Numbered from the stretch's first letter, positions 47,636 through 57,304 are shown. The stretch is 64,000 nt of DNA from Ralstonia sp. RRA (GCF_037023145.1 NZ_CP146091.1:1736001-1800000), one strand, 5' to 3'. Notes: generated by a model not told the origin, from the letters alone. Made by a program: numbers and translations.

Positions 47636-48580
47636 ATGTCGACACCGTTGGTTCGATTGGCCTCGCTGGACTTGCTGCGCGGCTTTGTGGCCGTAGGCCG
47701 GCGCATGAGCATCACGCTGGCTGCCGACGACCTGTGCCTGACCCAATCGGCCGTGAGCCGCCAGGTGTCGGTGCTGGAAGAGACGCTGGGCGTGAAGCTG
47801 CTGGTGCGCGGCCACCGCTCGATCGCCTTCACGCCTGAGGGCGAACGCCTGTTCCGCAGCGCCGACAGTGCCGTGCAGCAGTTGCAGGACGCCATCGGCG
47901 CCATTCGCGTGGCGGCCGAGCGCCGGCCGGTGACGATTACCGCCAGCATTGGCGTGACGGGCCTGTGGCTGCTGCCGCGCCTGGCGCGCTTCCAGCAGCA
48001 GTATCCGGACATCGATGTGCGGGTAGCCACCAACAACCGCCTCGTCGATCTGAAGAACGAAGGTATCGAACTGGCCATCCGCTACTGCCCGCCGGAGGAT
48101 GCGCCGCCCGGCGCAATCCGCCTGTTTGGGGAAACCGTGGCGCCGGTTGCACATCCGTCGCTGGCGTTGCGTTCGCTCGATTCCGCCGATGCGCTGGCCG
48201 GCCAGACCCTGCTTGACTTTGACGACCGCGATCTGCGCCGCCCCTGGCTCCAATGGACCGACTGGCTGGCCGCCGCCGGCTGGAGCCACGCCAAACCCCG
48301 CACGGTGCTGCGCTTCAACCAGCACGACCAGATCATCCACGCGGCCGTGGCGGGCCAGGGCATTGCGCTGGGCCGGCAAGAGCTGATTGCCCCTCTGCTG
48401 GCCGATGGCCGGTTGGTGACCGTGCCGACGACGGCCCCTGGCGTGCACAACACGCATGCGTATTGGTTGATTCAGGCCGAGCTCAACCCACGCCGCGACG
48501 TACGCGATGTGGCCAACTGGATCTGCGCTGAAGCCGCGGCCCAGGCTTCGCATGCGCCCAGCGCATCCGAACTTGCATGA
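47636..48580 (+). CDS. LysR-type regulator (GcvA-like)
   Basis: A 314-residue regulator with helix-turn-helix at about 20-50 (TLAADDLCLTQSAVSRQVSV) and the effector domain after about 95 (ITASIGVTGLWLLPRLARFQ). It is divergent from the MFS gene (138-base spacer) and upstream, on the same strand, of the oxidoreductase/isomerase/PEP-mutase/MFS set, so either side could be its target. Confidence 0.88.
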   Translation: MSTPLVRLASLDLLRGFVAVGRRMSITLAADDLCLTQSAVSRQVSVLEETLGVKLLVRGHRSIAFTPEGERLFRSADSAVQQLQDAIGAIRVAAERRPVTITASIGVTGLWLLPRLARFQQQYPDIDVRVATNNRLVDLKNEGIELAIRYCPPEDAPPGAIRLFGETVAPVAHPSLALRSLDSADALAGQTLLDFDDRDLRRPWLQWTDWLAAAGWSHAKPRTVLRFNQHDQIIHAAVAGQGIALGRQELIAPLLADGRLVTVPTTAPGVHNTHAYWLIQAELNPRRDVRDVANWICAEAAAQASHAPSASELA

Positions 48581-48646
48581 AACGCGTTTGAGCGCACGCC
48601 GCGCACCACGTGTAATGCAGCCAACGACACCCACGTTGGAGGCTGC

Positions 48647-49483
48647 ATGGACACACGTACCCGACCACAAACGGTGGTCGGCGGCCTGAGTTACGTCAAA
48701 CCCGGCGCCGACACGCCCGTCAACTACATGTACCCGCCGCCCGCCGGCGAGCCGTGGCAGACCTGCGAATACGAACTGCGCGAAGTCAGCATCGCCGACA
48801 TGCGCGCTGCAGCACCGGCGCTTGAGCGCGAAGGCTTCATCCTTGCTGATGCACCCACGCGCATGACGGACTTTGGCGATGAAGAGGCGATCCGCACGCT
48901 CTACTACGCAGAAGCCGCCGAACTCGCCCGCACCGCCACCGGCGCCCGCAGCGCGCACGTATTCGACCACCTCGTGCGCCGGCGCGACCCAAGCCGCCCC
49001 ACCCTCACGTTCGGGCGCGAAGGCGACGGTGCGCCCTCTGCAGTCGGCCGCATCCATAACGACTACACCGAAGCCTCCGGCAGCCTGCGACTGGGCCGCG
49101 TGCTGACCAATTCGGCGCAGGCCGCGGCCGTTGGGCGTTATGGCATCGTCAACATCTGGCGCTCGATCCGTGGGCCGGTGCTCGACACGCCGCTGGCCCT
49201 GTGCGATGCGCGCAGCGTGAATGTCGCCGACCTGGTCGCCGCAGAGATCCGCTATCCCACACGCACCGGCGAGCTCTACCTCGCCACCCACAACCCGCGC
49301 CACCGCTGGTGGTACGCGTCGGCCATTGATCGGCACGAGGCGCTGGTCTTCAAGCAGTACGACTCGCAGGCCAGCGGCGTGGCGCGATTCACACTGCATG
49401 CCGCGTTCGTCCACCCCGATGCGCCGGCTGGCACGCCACCGCGCGAGAGCATCGAAATCCGCTGCCTGGTGGTCTATGACTAA
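48647..49483 (+). CDS. CmcJ/NvfI family oxidoreductase
   Basis: A 278-residue protein of the CmcJ/NvfI (AsaB, GA4-desaturase-like) family, known mainly from secondary metabolism. A candidate iron-binding set is His-x-Asp in GRIHNDYTE at about 146 and a distal His in RFTLHAAF near 251. The blocks VNIWRSIRGPV and HRWWYASAI are family-typical. Family members include oxidoreductases; exact chemistry here is unknown. The next gene overlaps its last eight bases. Confidence 0.8.
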   Translation: MDTRTRPQTVVGGLSYVKPGADTPVNYMYPPPAGEPWQTCEYELREVSIADMRAAAPALEREGFILADAPTRMTDFGDEEAIRTLYYAEAAELARTATGARSAHVFDHLVRRRDPSRPTLTFGREGDGAPSAVGRIHNDYTEASGSLRLGRVLTNSAQAAAVGRYGIVNIWRSIRGPVLDTPLALCDARSVNVADLVAAEIRYPTRTGELYLATHNPRHRWWYASAIDRHEALVFKQYDSQASGVARFTLHAAFVHPDAPAGTPPRESIEIRCLVVYD

Positions 49484-50147
49484 GCTCGCCCCCTACAACG
49501 CAACGTGGGAAGCCCTCATACCCACACCCACCGTCGAGTTCTGGTTCGACTTCGCCAGCAACTACACCTACCTGAGCGTGATGCGTATCGAGGCGGCTGC
49601 CATACGTCTGGGCGTGCGCATCGTATGGAAAGCGTTTCTGCTCGGGCCGATCTTCCAATCGTTCGGCTGGAGTAACTCGCCATTCATGCTGCAAAAGGCC
49701 AAAGGCGACTACATGTGGCAAGACATCGTGCGCGAGTGCCAGAAGATTGGTGTGCCGTGGACGCGGCCTAGCACCTTCCCGCGCAATTCCGTGCTGCCGC
49801 TGCGTGTGGCGGCGCTGGGTGCCGACCAACCGTGGATCGGCGCGTTCTGCCAGCGCATCATGCTGCGCAACTTCACGCAGGACCGCGACATCCACACGCC
49901 GGAGGCCGTGTGCGAAGCACTGTCCGCACTCGGGCTTCCCGCCGAAGCGATCCTGGCCGAAGCCCTGTCCGACGCCAACAAGCAGCGCCTGCGCGAACAA
50001 ACGCACGCCGCGCAGATTCGTGGCATCTTTGGTGCCCCAACGTTCTTTGTCGGCGACGCGATGTTCTGGGGCAATGATCGCCTGGATGACGCGCTCGCCT
50101 GTGCCGCAGCTTTGCAGTCCAATCCCCGCCCACTCCATACCGGATAG
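49476..50147 (+). CDS. 2-hydroxychromene-2-carboxylate isomerase-like (DsbA fold)
   Basis: A 223-residue thioredoxin/GST-kappa-like protein. EFWFDFASNYTYLSVMRIE at about 21 replaces the CXXC motif of true DsbA with the Ser-type active site of HCCA isomerases, and a late GIFGAPTFFVGDAMFWGNDR is diagnostic. HCCA isomerases act in naphthalene-type degradation with glutathione, but stand-alone members are common. ATG 49476 overlaps the preceding gene. Confidence 0.88.
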   Translation: MTKLAPYNATWEALIPTPTVEFWFDFASNYTYLSVMRIEAAAIRLGVRIVWKAFLLGPIFQSFGWSNSPFMLQKAKGDYMWQDIVRECQKIGVPWTRPSTFPRNSVLPLRVAALGADQPWIGAFCQRIMLRNFTQDRDIHTPEAVCEALSALGLPAEAILAEALSDANKQRLREQTHAAQIRGIFGAPTFFVGDAMFWGNDRLDDALACAAALQSNPRPLHTG

Positions 50148-50150
50148 CCC

Positions 50151-50978
50151 ATGCCGACTCAGATCGAAAAAGCCCACGCCTTCCGCGCCCTGCACGAACG
50201 CAGCGGCACTTTTGTCATCCCCAACCCGTGGGATCCGGGCTCGGCCCGGCTGCTGGCCTCGCTGGGCTTCAAGGCGTTGACCAGCACCAGTGCCGGCTTC
50301 GCGTTCTCGCGCGGATTGCCCGACTACGGCGTTGGGCGCGATCTCATCCTCACGCACGTGGCCGACCTGGCCGCGGCAACCGACCTGCCAATGGCCGCCG
50401 ATCTGGAGAACGGCTTTGGCGATGCCCCCGAAACCGTGGCCGAGACCATCCGCTTGGCAGGCGCCACAGGCATCGTAGGCGGCTCGATTGAAGACGCCAC
50501 GGGTCGCGCCGATGCGCCCATCTATCCGCTGGAAGCCTCCGTCGAGCGCGTACGCGCCGCCGTGGAAGCCGCGCGCTCACTGCCGTTTCCGTTCACGCTC
50601 ACCGCCCGCGCAGAGAACCATCTGCACGGCCGCAACGACCTGGCCGATACCATCCGCCGCCTGCAGGCCTTTCAGGATGCCGGCGCCGACGTGCTCTATG
50701 CCCCCGGCCTAAAGACACGTGAAGAGATCGCCACCGTGCTGCGCGAAATCGATCGCCCGCTCAACGTGCTGATGGGGTTTGCCGACGGTAACCTGAGCGT
50801 GGCAGAACTGGCCGAGTTGGGTGTGAAACGCATCAGCGTGGGCGCGGCATTGGCGCGCGTTGCGCAGGGCGCCTTCCTGCGCGCGGCAGAGGAATTGCGG
50901 ACCACGGGCACCTTCGCCTTTGCACGCGATGCCGCCAGCGGGGCCAAGCTCAACGGGCTGTTTGCGCCATTCGTCTGA
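50151..50978 (+). CDS. isocitrate lyase/PEP mutase superfamily protein
   Basis: A 275-residue (beta/alpha)8-barrel enzyme. N-terminal block IPNPWDPGSARLLASLGFKA, Mg2+-binding DLENGFGD at about 84, and LTARAENHL at about 160. The usual catalytic KKCGH-type loop of isocitrate lyase is absent, so this is a PEP-mutase/carboxyvinyl-carboxyphosphonate type or oxaloacetate hydrolase-like member. It starts three bases after the preceding stop. Substrate unknown. Confidence 0.85.
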   Translation: MPTQIEKAHAFRALHERSGTFVIPNPWDPGSARLLASLGFKALTSTSAGFAFSRGLPDYGVGRDLILTHVADLAAATDLPMAADLENGFGDAPETVAETIRLAGATGIVGGSIEDATGRADAPIYPLEASVERVRAAVEAARSLPFPFTLTARAENHLHGRNDLADTIRRLQAFQDAGADVLYAPGLKTREEIATVLREIDRPLNVLMGFADGNLSVAELAELGVKRISVGAALARVAQGAFLRAAEELRTTGTFAFARDAASGAKLNGLFAPFV

Positions 50979-51039
50979 AGCTCGCGGTGATCACGTCAAG
51001 GCGATAAGCTGCACGGATCGCCCTGGAGTGAAACCACCC

Positions 51040-52254
51040 ATGCGGTCCACCCAAACTGCAGTCACGCGCGCCAGCGTTCTGCGCCAGATGCCGCCAGGCA
51101 TCTGGGTGCTCGGCTTCGTCAGCCTGCTGATGGACATCGCCTCCGAGATGATCCACAGCCTGCTGCCGCTGTTCATGGTGTCGGTGCTGGGTGCCAGCGC
51201 GCTGACGGTCGGTGTGATAGAAGGTCTGGCTGAATCGATCGCGCTGATCGTCAAGATCTTCTCCGGCGCACTGAGCGACTACCTCGGCAAGCGCAAAGGC
51301 CTGGCAGTCTTCGGCTACGCGCTAGGCGCGCTGTCAAAGCCGCTGTTCGCGATCGCCCCCACCGCGGGCGTCGTGCTGACGGCGCGCCTGCTGGACCGCA
51401 TCGGCAAGGGCGTACGCGGCGCGCCGCGTGATGCGCTGGTCGCCGACATCACGCCATCCGCATTACGAGGCGCAGCGTTCGGGTTGCGCCAATCGCTTGA
51501 TACCGTGGGGGCGTTTCTCGGTCCGCTTCTGGCGGTCGGGTTGATGCTGCTGTGGGCCAACAACTTCCGGGCCGTGTTCTGGGTGGCCGTCGTGCCTGGG
51601 CTGCTATCGGTTGCGTTGCTGGTGCTCGGCCTGCGCGAGCCGGAAGCCCATGACAACGCTCGGGGCACCAACCCCATCCGGCGCCACAACCTGAAACGGC
51701 TCAGCGGCGCGTACTGGTGGGTCGTGATGATCGGTGCGGTCTTCACGCTCGCGCGCTTTTCCGAAGCGTTTCTGGTGCTGCGTGCGCAGCAAGGCGGCAT
51801 TCCTGTCGCGCTGGTGCCGCTGGTGATGGTGGCGATGAATGTGGTCTATGCGCTGGCGGCGTATCCGTTCGGCAAGCTCTCAGACCGCATGAACCATACG
51901 CTGCTGCTGGTGCTGGGGCTGGCCGTGCTGATCGCCGCCGATCTGGTGCTCGGCAAGTCCGACCACTGGGGCGTGGTCATTGCAGGCGTGGCGCTGTGGG
52001 GCATCCACATGGGCATCACGCAGGGATTGCTGGCAACCATGGTGGCCGATACCGCGCCAGCCGACCTGCGCGGCACAGCTTACGGTGTGTTCAATCTTGT
52101 CAGCGGATTGGCCATGCTGGCGGCCAGCGTGCTGGCGGGATTGCTGTGGGACAAACTGGGGGCGGCGGCCACGTTTCATGCCGGCGCGGTGTTCTGCGTG
52201 CTGGCCCTGGGTCTGCTGCTCGTGCGGCACATCCATAGCGTGCCCAACAACTGA
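51040..52254 (+). CDS. MFS transporter
   Basis: A 404-residue 12-helix permease. MFS motifs seen: SGALSDYLGKRKGL after helix 2, LLDRIGKGVRGAPRDALVAD in the helix 4-5 region (common in a sub-family of resistance-type MFS), and the repeat YPFGKLSDRM in the second half. GGAG is eleven bases before ATG 51040. It closes the co-directional set beginning at 48647, 61 bases after the PEP-mutase-like gene. It is convergent with the EEP gene. Confidence 0.85.
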   Translation: MRSTQTAVTRASVLRQMPPGIWVLGFVSLLMDIASEMIHSLLPLFMVSVLGASALTVGVIEGLAESIALIVKIFSGALSDYLGKRKGLAVFGYALGALSKPLFAIAPTAGVVLTARLLDRIGKGVRGAPRDALVADITPSALRGAAFGLRQSLDTVGAFLGPLLAVGLMLLWANNFRAVFWVAVVPGLLSVALLVLGLREPEAHDNARGTNPIRRHNLKRLSGAYWWVVMIGAVFTLARFSEAFLVLRAQQGGIPVALVPLVMVAMNVVYALAAYPFGKLSDRMNHTLLLVLGLAVLIAADLVLGKSDHWGVVIAGVALWGIHMGITQGLLATMVADTAPADLRGTAYGVFNLVSGLAMLAASVLAGLLWDKLGAAATFHAGAVFCVLALGLLLVRHIHSVPNN

Positions 52255-52264
52255 CACCCCGCGC

Positions 52265-53209
52265 CTATTCACCCGCCAGCGCCCGCAGCGCGTGCTCCTC
52301 GGTATTGGTGTTGATCTGCACCCAGAGCGGCAGATGGTCTGAGAGCTGATACGTCATCGCCTGCTTGGTCAGGCGCGGGAACAGCGGCGTGTGGTCGCCC
52401 CGGTAGAAATCGAGCACGCCACCCGCGTTGGTAAAGCTCTCGGGGTATTCCGGCATTTGCAGGATCTGGTCGTAGCGCTTGTTCTTCTCCAGGTTGCTGC
52501 CAAAGGTGCTGCGCAGCAGCTTGTCCGGCACGCGCAACCCGCGGGCGGTCAACGCCTGGAACAGCGGACTCTTCTCGCTGGGCACATTGAAGTCACCCAT
52601 GACGATCAGGTCTTTGCCGTCCGTGTCCTTCTCTTGCGCCTTGGTGTAGACCCAGTCGGCCAGTGCCTCGATTTCCGGCAGGCGATCCCGCTCGCTGTTT
52701 CCCCAGCGGATGTGGGCGGAAAGGCAGACGAAGTCAAAGTTGCCGGAATGGAATGACACCATATACGGCCGGCGCCACCATGAAATGTCCGACAGATACT
52801 CCATGCCGCGTTTTGTGCGTGGCGGTTGCGCCTGCGCTGCCAAACCGGTAAAGGCAACGGCACGGCGATCGTAGACATAGGCGATGCGCTCCCGATTGCC
52901 ACCGGCGTCGATCAACGCATCGGAATACACGGCGCGCCAGTCGGGGCCAAGAATCTCCAGCACGCGCTTGAGGTCGCCCAGGTTCTCACGCACTTCCTGC
53001 ACGCCAACCAGATCGAACTGCCGCAGGATCTCCGCGATGTAGTACAGCGCGGTCTTGGTGCGCGGCTTCTTGCCGAACTCGCGGATGTTCCAGGTGGCAA
53101 TGTTGAGCGTTTCATCCAGTTTGGAAGACGGGATCTTCGCTTGGGCAATACGTGCGCGCAGGACCAGCAGGCCGCGCGCAATCTCTGGGGTGATGCCGTC
53201 GTAGTTCAT
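52265..53209 (-). CDS. endonuclease/exonuclease/phosphatase (EEP) family protein
   Basis: A 314-residue EEP-fold hydrolase. N-terminal ATWNIREFG at about 39-47 and VGVQEVRENL at about 70 (Asn and Glu metal ligands), IVMGDFNVPSE at about 210 (Asp, Asn) and a terminal SDHLPLWV (Asp-His) complete the active-site set. There is no signal peptide. DNase, phosphodiesterase and lipid phosphatase members share this set. It starts 54 bases from the stop of the LysR gene on the same strand. Confidence 0.85.
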   Translation of the reverse strand: MNYDGITPEIARGLLVLRARIAQAKIPSSKLDETLNIATWNIREFGKKPRTKTALYYIAEILRQFDLVGVQEVRENLGDLKRVLEILGPDWRAVYSDALIDAGGNRERIAYVYDRRAVAFTGLAAQAQPPRTKRGMEYLSDISWWRRPYMVSFHSGNFDFVCLSAHIRWGNSERDRLPEIEALADWVYTKAQEKDTDGKDLIVMGDFNVPSEKSPLFQALTARGLRVPDKLLRSTFGSNLEKNKRYDQILQMPEYPESFTNAGGVLDFYRGDHTPLFPRLTKQAMTYQLSDHLPLWVQINTNTEEHALRALAGE

Positions 53210-53263
53210 GGGGCTCCCTGCCTGAAAGCCCGCCACTCTAGTGACCGCACGCAGACTGCAATA

Positions 53264-54166
53264 TCAGACAGCGCCCTGACGTGGTCTGAACCACTCCACC
53301 AGAAAATCCAGCATCGCCCGCAACGCCGCCGGCATCTGCCTGCGTGAGCTATAGACACCATGGATGCCGAGCGCCTGCGGCACGTGCTCGGGCAGCAGGC
53401 GCACGAGCTGGCCGGCGGCGATGAGTGGCGCGGCGGCAAACGCCGGCTGCAGTGCAACGCCGGCGCCTTCCCTGGCGGCCGCCAGCAGCGCCATCGACTC
53501 ATTCGCGCTCAGATTGCCGCTCACCGGCACGTCGGACGACGCCCCCGTCTTCGTATCAGTGAACTTCCACAGGCTCTTGCCGAAATACGAATAGGTCAGG
53601 CAGTTGTGTACGGCCAGGTCTTCCACTCGGCGCGGCGTACCATGCACAGCCAGGTACGACGGCGCGGCCACCACCACGGATTCGCACGTGCCCAGCCGCC
53701 GCGCGATCAGGTTCGGATCAAGATCGTTGGTGATGCGCACAGCCAGATCGATGCGCTCTTCCACAAGGTTGATGGTGCGGTTGTCGACAACGAGGTCGAC
53801 CGCCGTTTGCGGATAGCGCCGCAAGTACGCGGTGACCGCCGCGCTCAACACTTCCTGCGCGAGCGATTGTGCGCAGGCGATGCGCAGCAAGCCGCGTGGC
53901 GTGTCGGCCTCGGGACCATCTGCCACCGCCATCTGCGCGGCAATCTCCAGGATCTGTCGACACCGCACGAGCGTGGCTTCGCCGGCCGGGGTCAGGCCGA
54001 TGCGGCGCGTGGTCCGGTGCAGCAGGCGCGCGCCGGACCAATCCTCCATCTGCGCCAGATAGCGCGTGACCATGGCGCGCGACATGTCGAGCCCTTCAGC
54101 GGCCGCGCTCAGGCTGCCACGCTCGACAATGGCCACGAACACCTCAGCGGCAACGATTCGGTCCAT
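53264..54166 (-). CDS. LysR-type regulator
   Basis: A 300-residue regulator: helix-turn-helix around 18-45 (SLSAAAEGLDMSRAMVTRYL), effector domain from about 92 (GLLRIACAQSLAQEVL). The pattern fits the CrgA/DmlR-like group. It is divergent from the MBL-fold gene at 54278, with 111 bases between them, and is probably its regulator. Confidence 0.88.
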   Translation of the reverse strand: MDRIVAAEVFVAIVERGSLSAAAEGLDMSRAMVTRYLAQMEDWSGARLLHRTTRRIGLTPAGEATLVRCRQILEIAAQMAVADGPEADTPRGLLRIACAQSLAQEVLSAAVTAYLRRYPQTAVDLVVDNRTINLVEERIDLAVRITNDLDPNLIARRLGTCESVVVAAPSYLAVHGTPRRVEDLAVHNCLTYSYFGKSLWKFTDTKTGASSDVPVSGNLSANESMALLAAAREGAGVALQPAFAAAPLIAAGQLVRLLPEHVPQALGIHGVYSSRRQMPAALRAMLDFLVEWFRPRQGAV

Positions 54167-54277
54167 ATTTGATCGATTGGCGAAACAAATATGCGCATCT
54201 TAGGTGGTTTTTCGATCGAATCAAGCAACCTACAGTAGCGACATTGCCATCACACCTCACTTACCCAGGAGCACCCG
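54167..54277. promoter_or_regulatory. divergent LysR / MBL-fold promoter region
   Basis: The spacer carries a perfect palindrome TTCGATCGAA at 54211-54220 and a second GATCGAT near 54170-54178, close to the LysR start. The repeated GATCGA core makes these plausible operator half-sites for the divergent regulator. Confidence 0.45.
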
Positions 54278-55159
54278 ATGACCTTGATCCGCACCCTCCT
54301 TGCCGCCAGCCTTGTCAGCGCCGGCCTCGTTGCCCATGCCGCCGCCCCGGCGCCGCTGCACCTGGAGGTGTACAACCCGGGCGACAAGGGTGTCTTCCCG
54401 GTGTCGTCGGAGATCATCACGGGTGCGCACGACGCCATCCTGATCGACGCCCAGTTCCAGCGCAGTGATGCAGAGGCCCTGGTGCAGAAGATCAAGGCCA
54501 GCGGCAAGACGCTCACCACCGTCTACATCAGCCAGAGCGACCCGGATTACTACTTCGGCCTCGACGTCATCCGCGCGGCCTTCCCGAAGGCAAAGATCGT
54601 GGCCACGCCGCAAACCGTGGCGGCCATCCAGGCGTCGATGCAAGGCAAGCTCGCCTACTGGGGCCCGATCCTGAAAGACAACGCCCCCAAGGCGCTTGTG
54701 CTACCCGACGTACTGCACGCCGACCACCTCACGCTGGAAGGCCGCACGATCGAGATCAAGGGCTTGAACGGCCCAGACGCCGCACGCACGTACTTGTGGA
54801 TCCCGTCGCTCAAGACGGTGGCCGGCGGCGTGGTGGTCAACCACGGCGACCACGTATGGGTGGCCGACACGCAAACGCGCGAATCACGCCTGGGCTGGCT
54901 CCAGACGCTCGATAACATCACCGCGCTCAAGCCGACGACGGTGGTGCCCGGCCACTTCATCGGGCCGATGCCCACGGGGCTGGAAGCGGTCCGCTTTACG
55001 GCGGACTACCTGAAGACCTTTGAAGTGGAAGCCGCCCGCGCCAACAACTCGACCGAACTGGTCAAGGCGATGAAAGCGGCCTACCCGTCGCTGCCTGGCG
55101 ATGCATCGCTGGAATTGAGCGCCAAGGTCATCAAGGGCGAAATGAAGTGGCCGCAGTAA
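54278..55159 (+). CDS. exported MBL-fold protein with altered metal motif
   Basis: A 293-residue protein with a signal peptide (LIRTLLAASLVSAGLVAHAA, about 3-22). The fold is metallo-beta-lactamase-like: EIITGAHDAILIDAQF, ISQSDPDYYFGLDVI, NHGDHVWVAD and VVPGHFIGP. The canonical HxHxDH motif is replaced by SxSDPDY, so at least two usual zinc His are missing; downstream His residues remain. It may bind a single metal or have a changed function. It is probably transcribed with the following DsbA-like gene (13 bases apart). Confidence 0.8.
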   Translation: MTLIRTLLAASLVSAGLVAHAAAPAPLHLEVYNPGDKGVFPVSSEIITGAHDAILIDAQFQRSDAEALVQKIKASGKTLTTVYISQSDPDYYFGLDVIRAAFPKAKIVATPQTVAAIQASMQGKLAYWGPILKDNAPKALVLPDVLHADHLTLEGRTIEIKGLNGPDAARTYLWIPSLKTVAGGVVVNHGDHVWVADTQTRESRLGWLQTLDNITALKPTTVVPGHFIGPMPTGLEAVRFTADYLKTFEVEAARANNSTELVKAMKAAYPSLPGDASLELSAKVIKGEMKWPQ

Positions 55160-55172
55160 CCAAGGATTGTTC

Positions 55173-55868
55173 ATGACGACGTTGCATTACATCTTCGACC
55201 CGCTGTGCGGCTGGTGCTACGGCGCCGCGCCGCTGGTGGATGCCGCCCGCACGGTGCCGGGCCTGACCGTCGCCTTTCATGGCGGCGGCATGCTGGCCGG
55301 CGCAAACCGGCGCATGGTCACGCCGCAATGGCGCGACTACGTCATGCCCCACGACCACCGCATCGCCGAGATGTCCGGTCAGCCGTTCGGCAAACCGTAC
55401 TTTGACGGCCTGCTGCGTGATACCAGCGCGGTCATGGATTCGGAGCCGCCCATCACCGCGGTGCTGGCTGCCGAAGCGCTTGGCGGGCACGGGCTGGACA
55501 TGATCCACCGCGTCCAACGCGCGCACTACGAAGAAGGCCGGCGGATTGCCGATCTGCCCGTGCTGCTTGAGCTGGCCGTCAAATTGGGCCTGCCTCCCGA
55601 GGCATTCGATGCGGAATATGCGCGGCAGGCCGGCGCGCTTACGCTGCAGCACATTGCGGCAAGCCGGCAGTGGCTGGATCGCGTGGGCGGTCAGGGTTTC
55701 CCGACATTTGCACTGGAAGATGCGGAAGGCCACCTGGGCACAATCGACGTCGGCCCGTGGCTTGGCCGCCCGGAGCAATGGGCGCAGGCCCTTGCACAGC
55801 ATATCGGTGCACCCGCGCCAGTAAGTGAGGCTGACGGCCCGGTTTGCGGTCCGGATGGCTGCGCGTAA
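55173..55868 (+). CDS. DsbA family protein
   Basis: A 231-residue thioredoxin-fold protein with an N-terminal active-site CGWC in FDPLCGWCYGAAPLV at about 9-23 and a cis-Pro loop in GQGFPTFALED at about 170. There is no signal peptide, so it is cytoplasmic, as in FrnE-like members. It has a Cys-rich end, PVCGPDGCA. I use ATG 55173, with AAGGA just upstream, over a TTG six bases earlier. Confidence 0.87.
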   Translation: MTTLHYIFDPLCGWCYGAAPLVDAARTVPGLTVAFHGGGMLAGANRRMVTPQWRDYVMPHDHRIAEMSGQPFGKPYFDGLLRDTSAVMDSEPPITAVLAAEALGGHGLDMIHRVQRAHYEEGRRIADLPVLLELAVKLGLPPEAFDAEYARQAGALTLQHIAASRQWLDRVGGQGFPTFALEDAEGHLGTIDVGPWLGRPEQWAQALAQHIGAPAPVSEADGPVCGPDGCA

Positions 55869-55891
55869 CCGGGCGAAGAACGGCGCGAAGC

Positions 55892-56476
55892 TCAGCCTTT
55901 GAGTGCCCAGCGGCCAAGCTCGTCGTACCGCGTCTTGCCGAGCCAGCTATGGATGAGGACGAACTCGCGCACCGTCCAGGTGACGGGTTCGACCGGCTTG
56001 GGCGCAAAGCCGCCGCGGTCGTACAACAGCGTGATGTGCGGCTTGAAATGCCCAAGCGGCACAGGCAGGCCAGCATGCTGCAAGGCCTCGCCCAGCGCCG
56101 ACTGAAACGCCATCAGTTCGCTCACGCCATCATTGCCAAGCAGCACGAACGGACGATGGTCGCGTCGGCCATGAAAGCTCACAACCTGATCGAGCGTGAC
56201 ATCGAAAGCCGGCAAGGCAAGGCGCTCAGCAGCCTGCCGCGTGCGCGCAACCAGATCCTCCGGCGGCTGTTGAACAAAATCGCCCAGGTGATACAGCGTG
56301 ATATGCAAGCGCTCCGGGCGTAGCGCCTTCCCTTTGAAACCCACTACCGGGCGCAACTGCTCGACCAACCGCACGATGCGTTCTGCAGTACCGGCATCGG
56401 GCTTGATCGCCAGAAACAGGCGGTGCGCGGGCAATTGCGGCGTGGCTTCGAATCCGGGAAGAGTGAGTTGGGTCAC
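55892..56476 (-). CDS. thpR: RNA 2',3'-cyclic phosphodiesterase
   Basis: A 194-residue 2H phosphoesterase (LigT/ThpR). Both catalytic His-x-Thr motifs are present: HITLYHLGDF at about 59 and HITLLYDRGG at about 148. The opening HRLFLAIKPD is family-typical. It stands alone, convergent with the DsbA-like gene (23 bases between stops). Confidence 0.92.
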   Translation of the reverse strand: MTQLTLPGFEATPQLPAHRLFLAIKPDAGTAERIVRLVEQLRPVVGFKGKALRPERLHITLYHLGDFVQQPPEDLVARTRQAAERLALPAFDVTLDQVVSFHGRRDHRPFVLLGNDGVSELMAFQSALGEALQHAGLPVPLGHFKPHITLLYDRGGFAPKPVEPVTWTVREFVLIHSWLGKTRYDELGRWALKG

Positions 56477-56551
56477 AGCGCGGGTGTCAGGTGTGGAGCA
56501 TCAAGGCCTCCATTATCGACAAGCGCATGACGTCTTGCGCATTGCTCCAAA

Positions 56552-56590
56552 AAACAACGCCCGGCGGGACGAACCCGTCGGGCGTTGTTT
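56552..56590 (-). terminator. strong terminator after pcaG
   Basis: A perfect 12-base arm AAACAACGCCCG (56552-56563) pairs with CGGGCGTTGTTT (56579-56590). On the minus strand the T-rich end (TTGTTTTTTGG) follows. It lies 20 bases past the pcaG stop. Confidence 0.9.
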
Positions 56591-56609
56591 CATGTGACGC
56601 GGCGATCGA

Positions 56610-57304
56610 TCAGATGTCGAAGAACACTGTTTCCGCACCGCCATCGGGCGTGTCCTGCAGACGCACATCAAAGGTGTAGACCACCTCGCCATTGCGCTCG
56701 GTGCGCTGGGCAATCAGCGTCTTGCGGCGCACTTCCCACTCAATGCCATTGAGTACCGGATCGGCACCGTTGGCGGCGGCCTCATCCGCAAAGTACACGC
56801 GCGTATGCAAGCCCAGGTTGATGCCGCGTGCAAACAGCACCATGCAGATATGCGGCGCCTGCACGGTATTGCCGCGCCCTGCCACGGCACCCGGCTTGAT
56901 GGTTTCGAAGCGATAGACGCCGGTGTCGAAATCGGCACCCGCGCGGCCCCAGCCGCGGAAAGCGGCATCGACTGGCTTGTCCTGCTGGTCAGCCGAGTGT
57001 GCGTATTTGCCGTCGGCATTGGCCTGCCAGATTTCGATCAGCACGTCGCGCACGAGCGAGCCGGAACCATCGAACACACGGCCTTCAAGCGCGATGCGCT
57101 CGCCGCGCGTGGCGGGCGTGGTCAGCACATTGCCGAATTCCTTCTCGTAGATATCGAAGCCGGCCTGGCGCGGTGCAAGCCCGATATGCACATAAGGGCC
57201 GCCTGTCTGCGAGGCCGTCTCATTGAAATGCGCGAAAGGCGGCGTTGTCGTCATGGCCGTTGCCTGCGCACGTTCGAGCGAGGCATGAAGCGTGGTCGTC
57301 GTCA

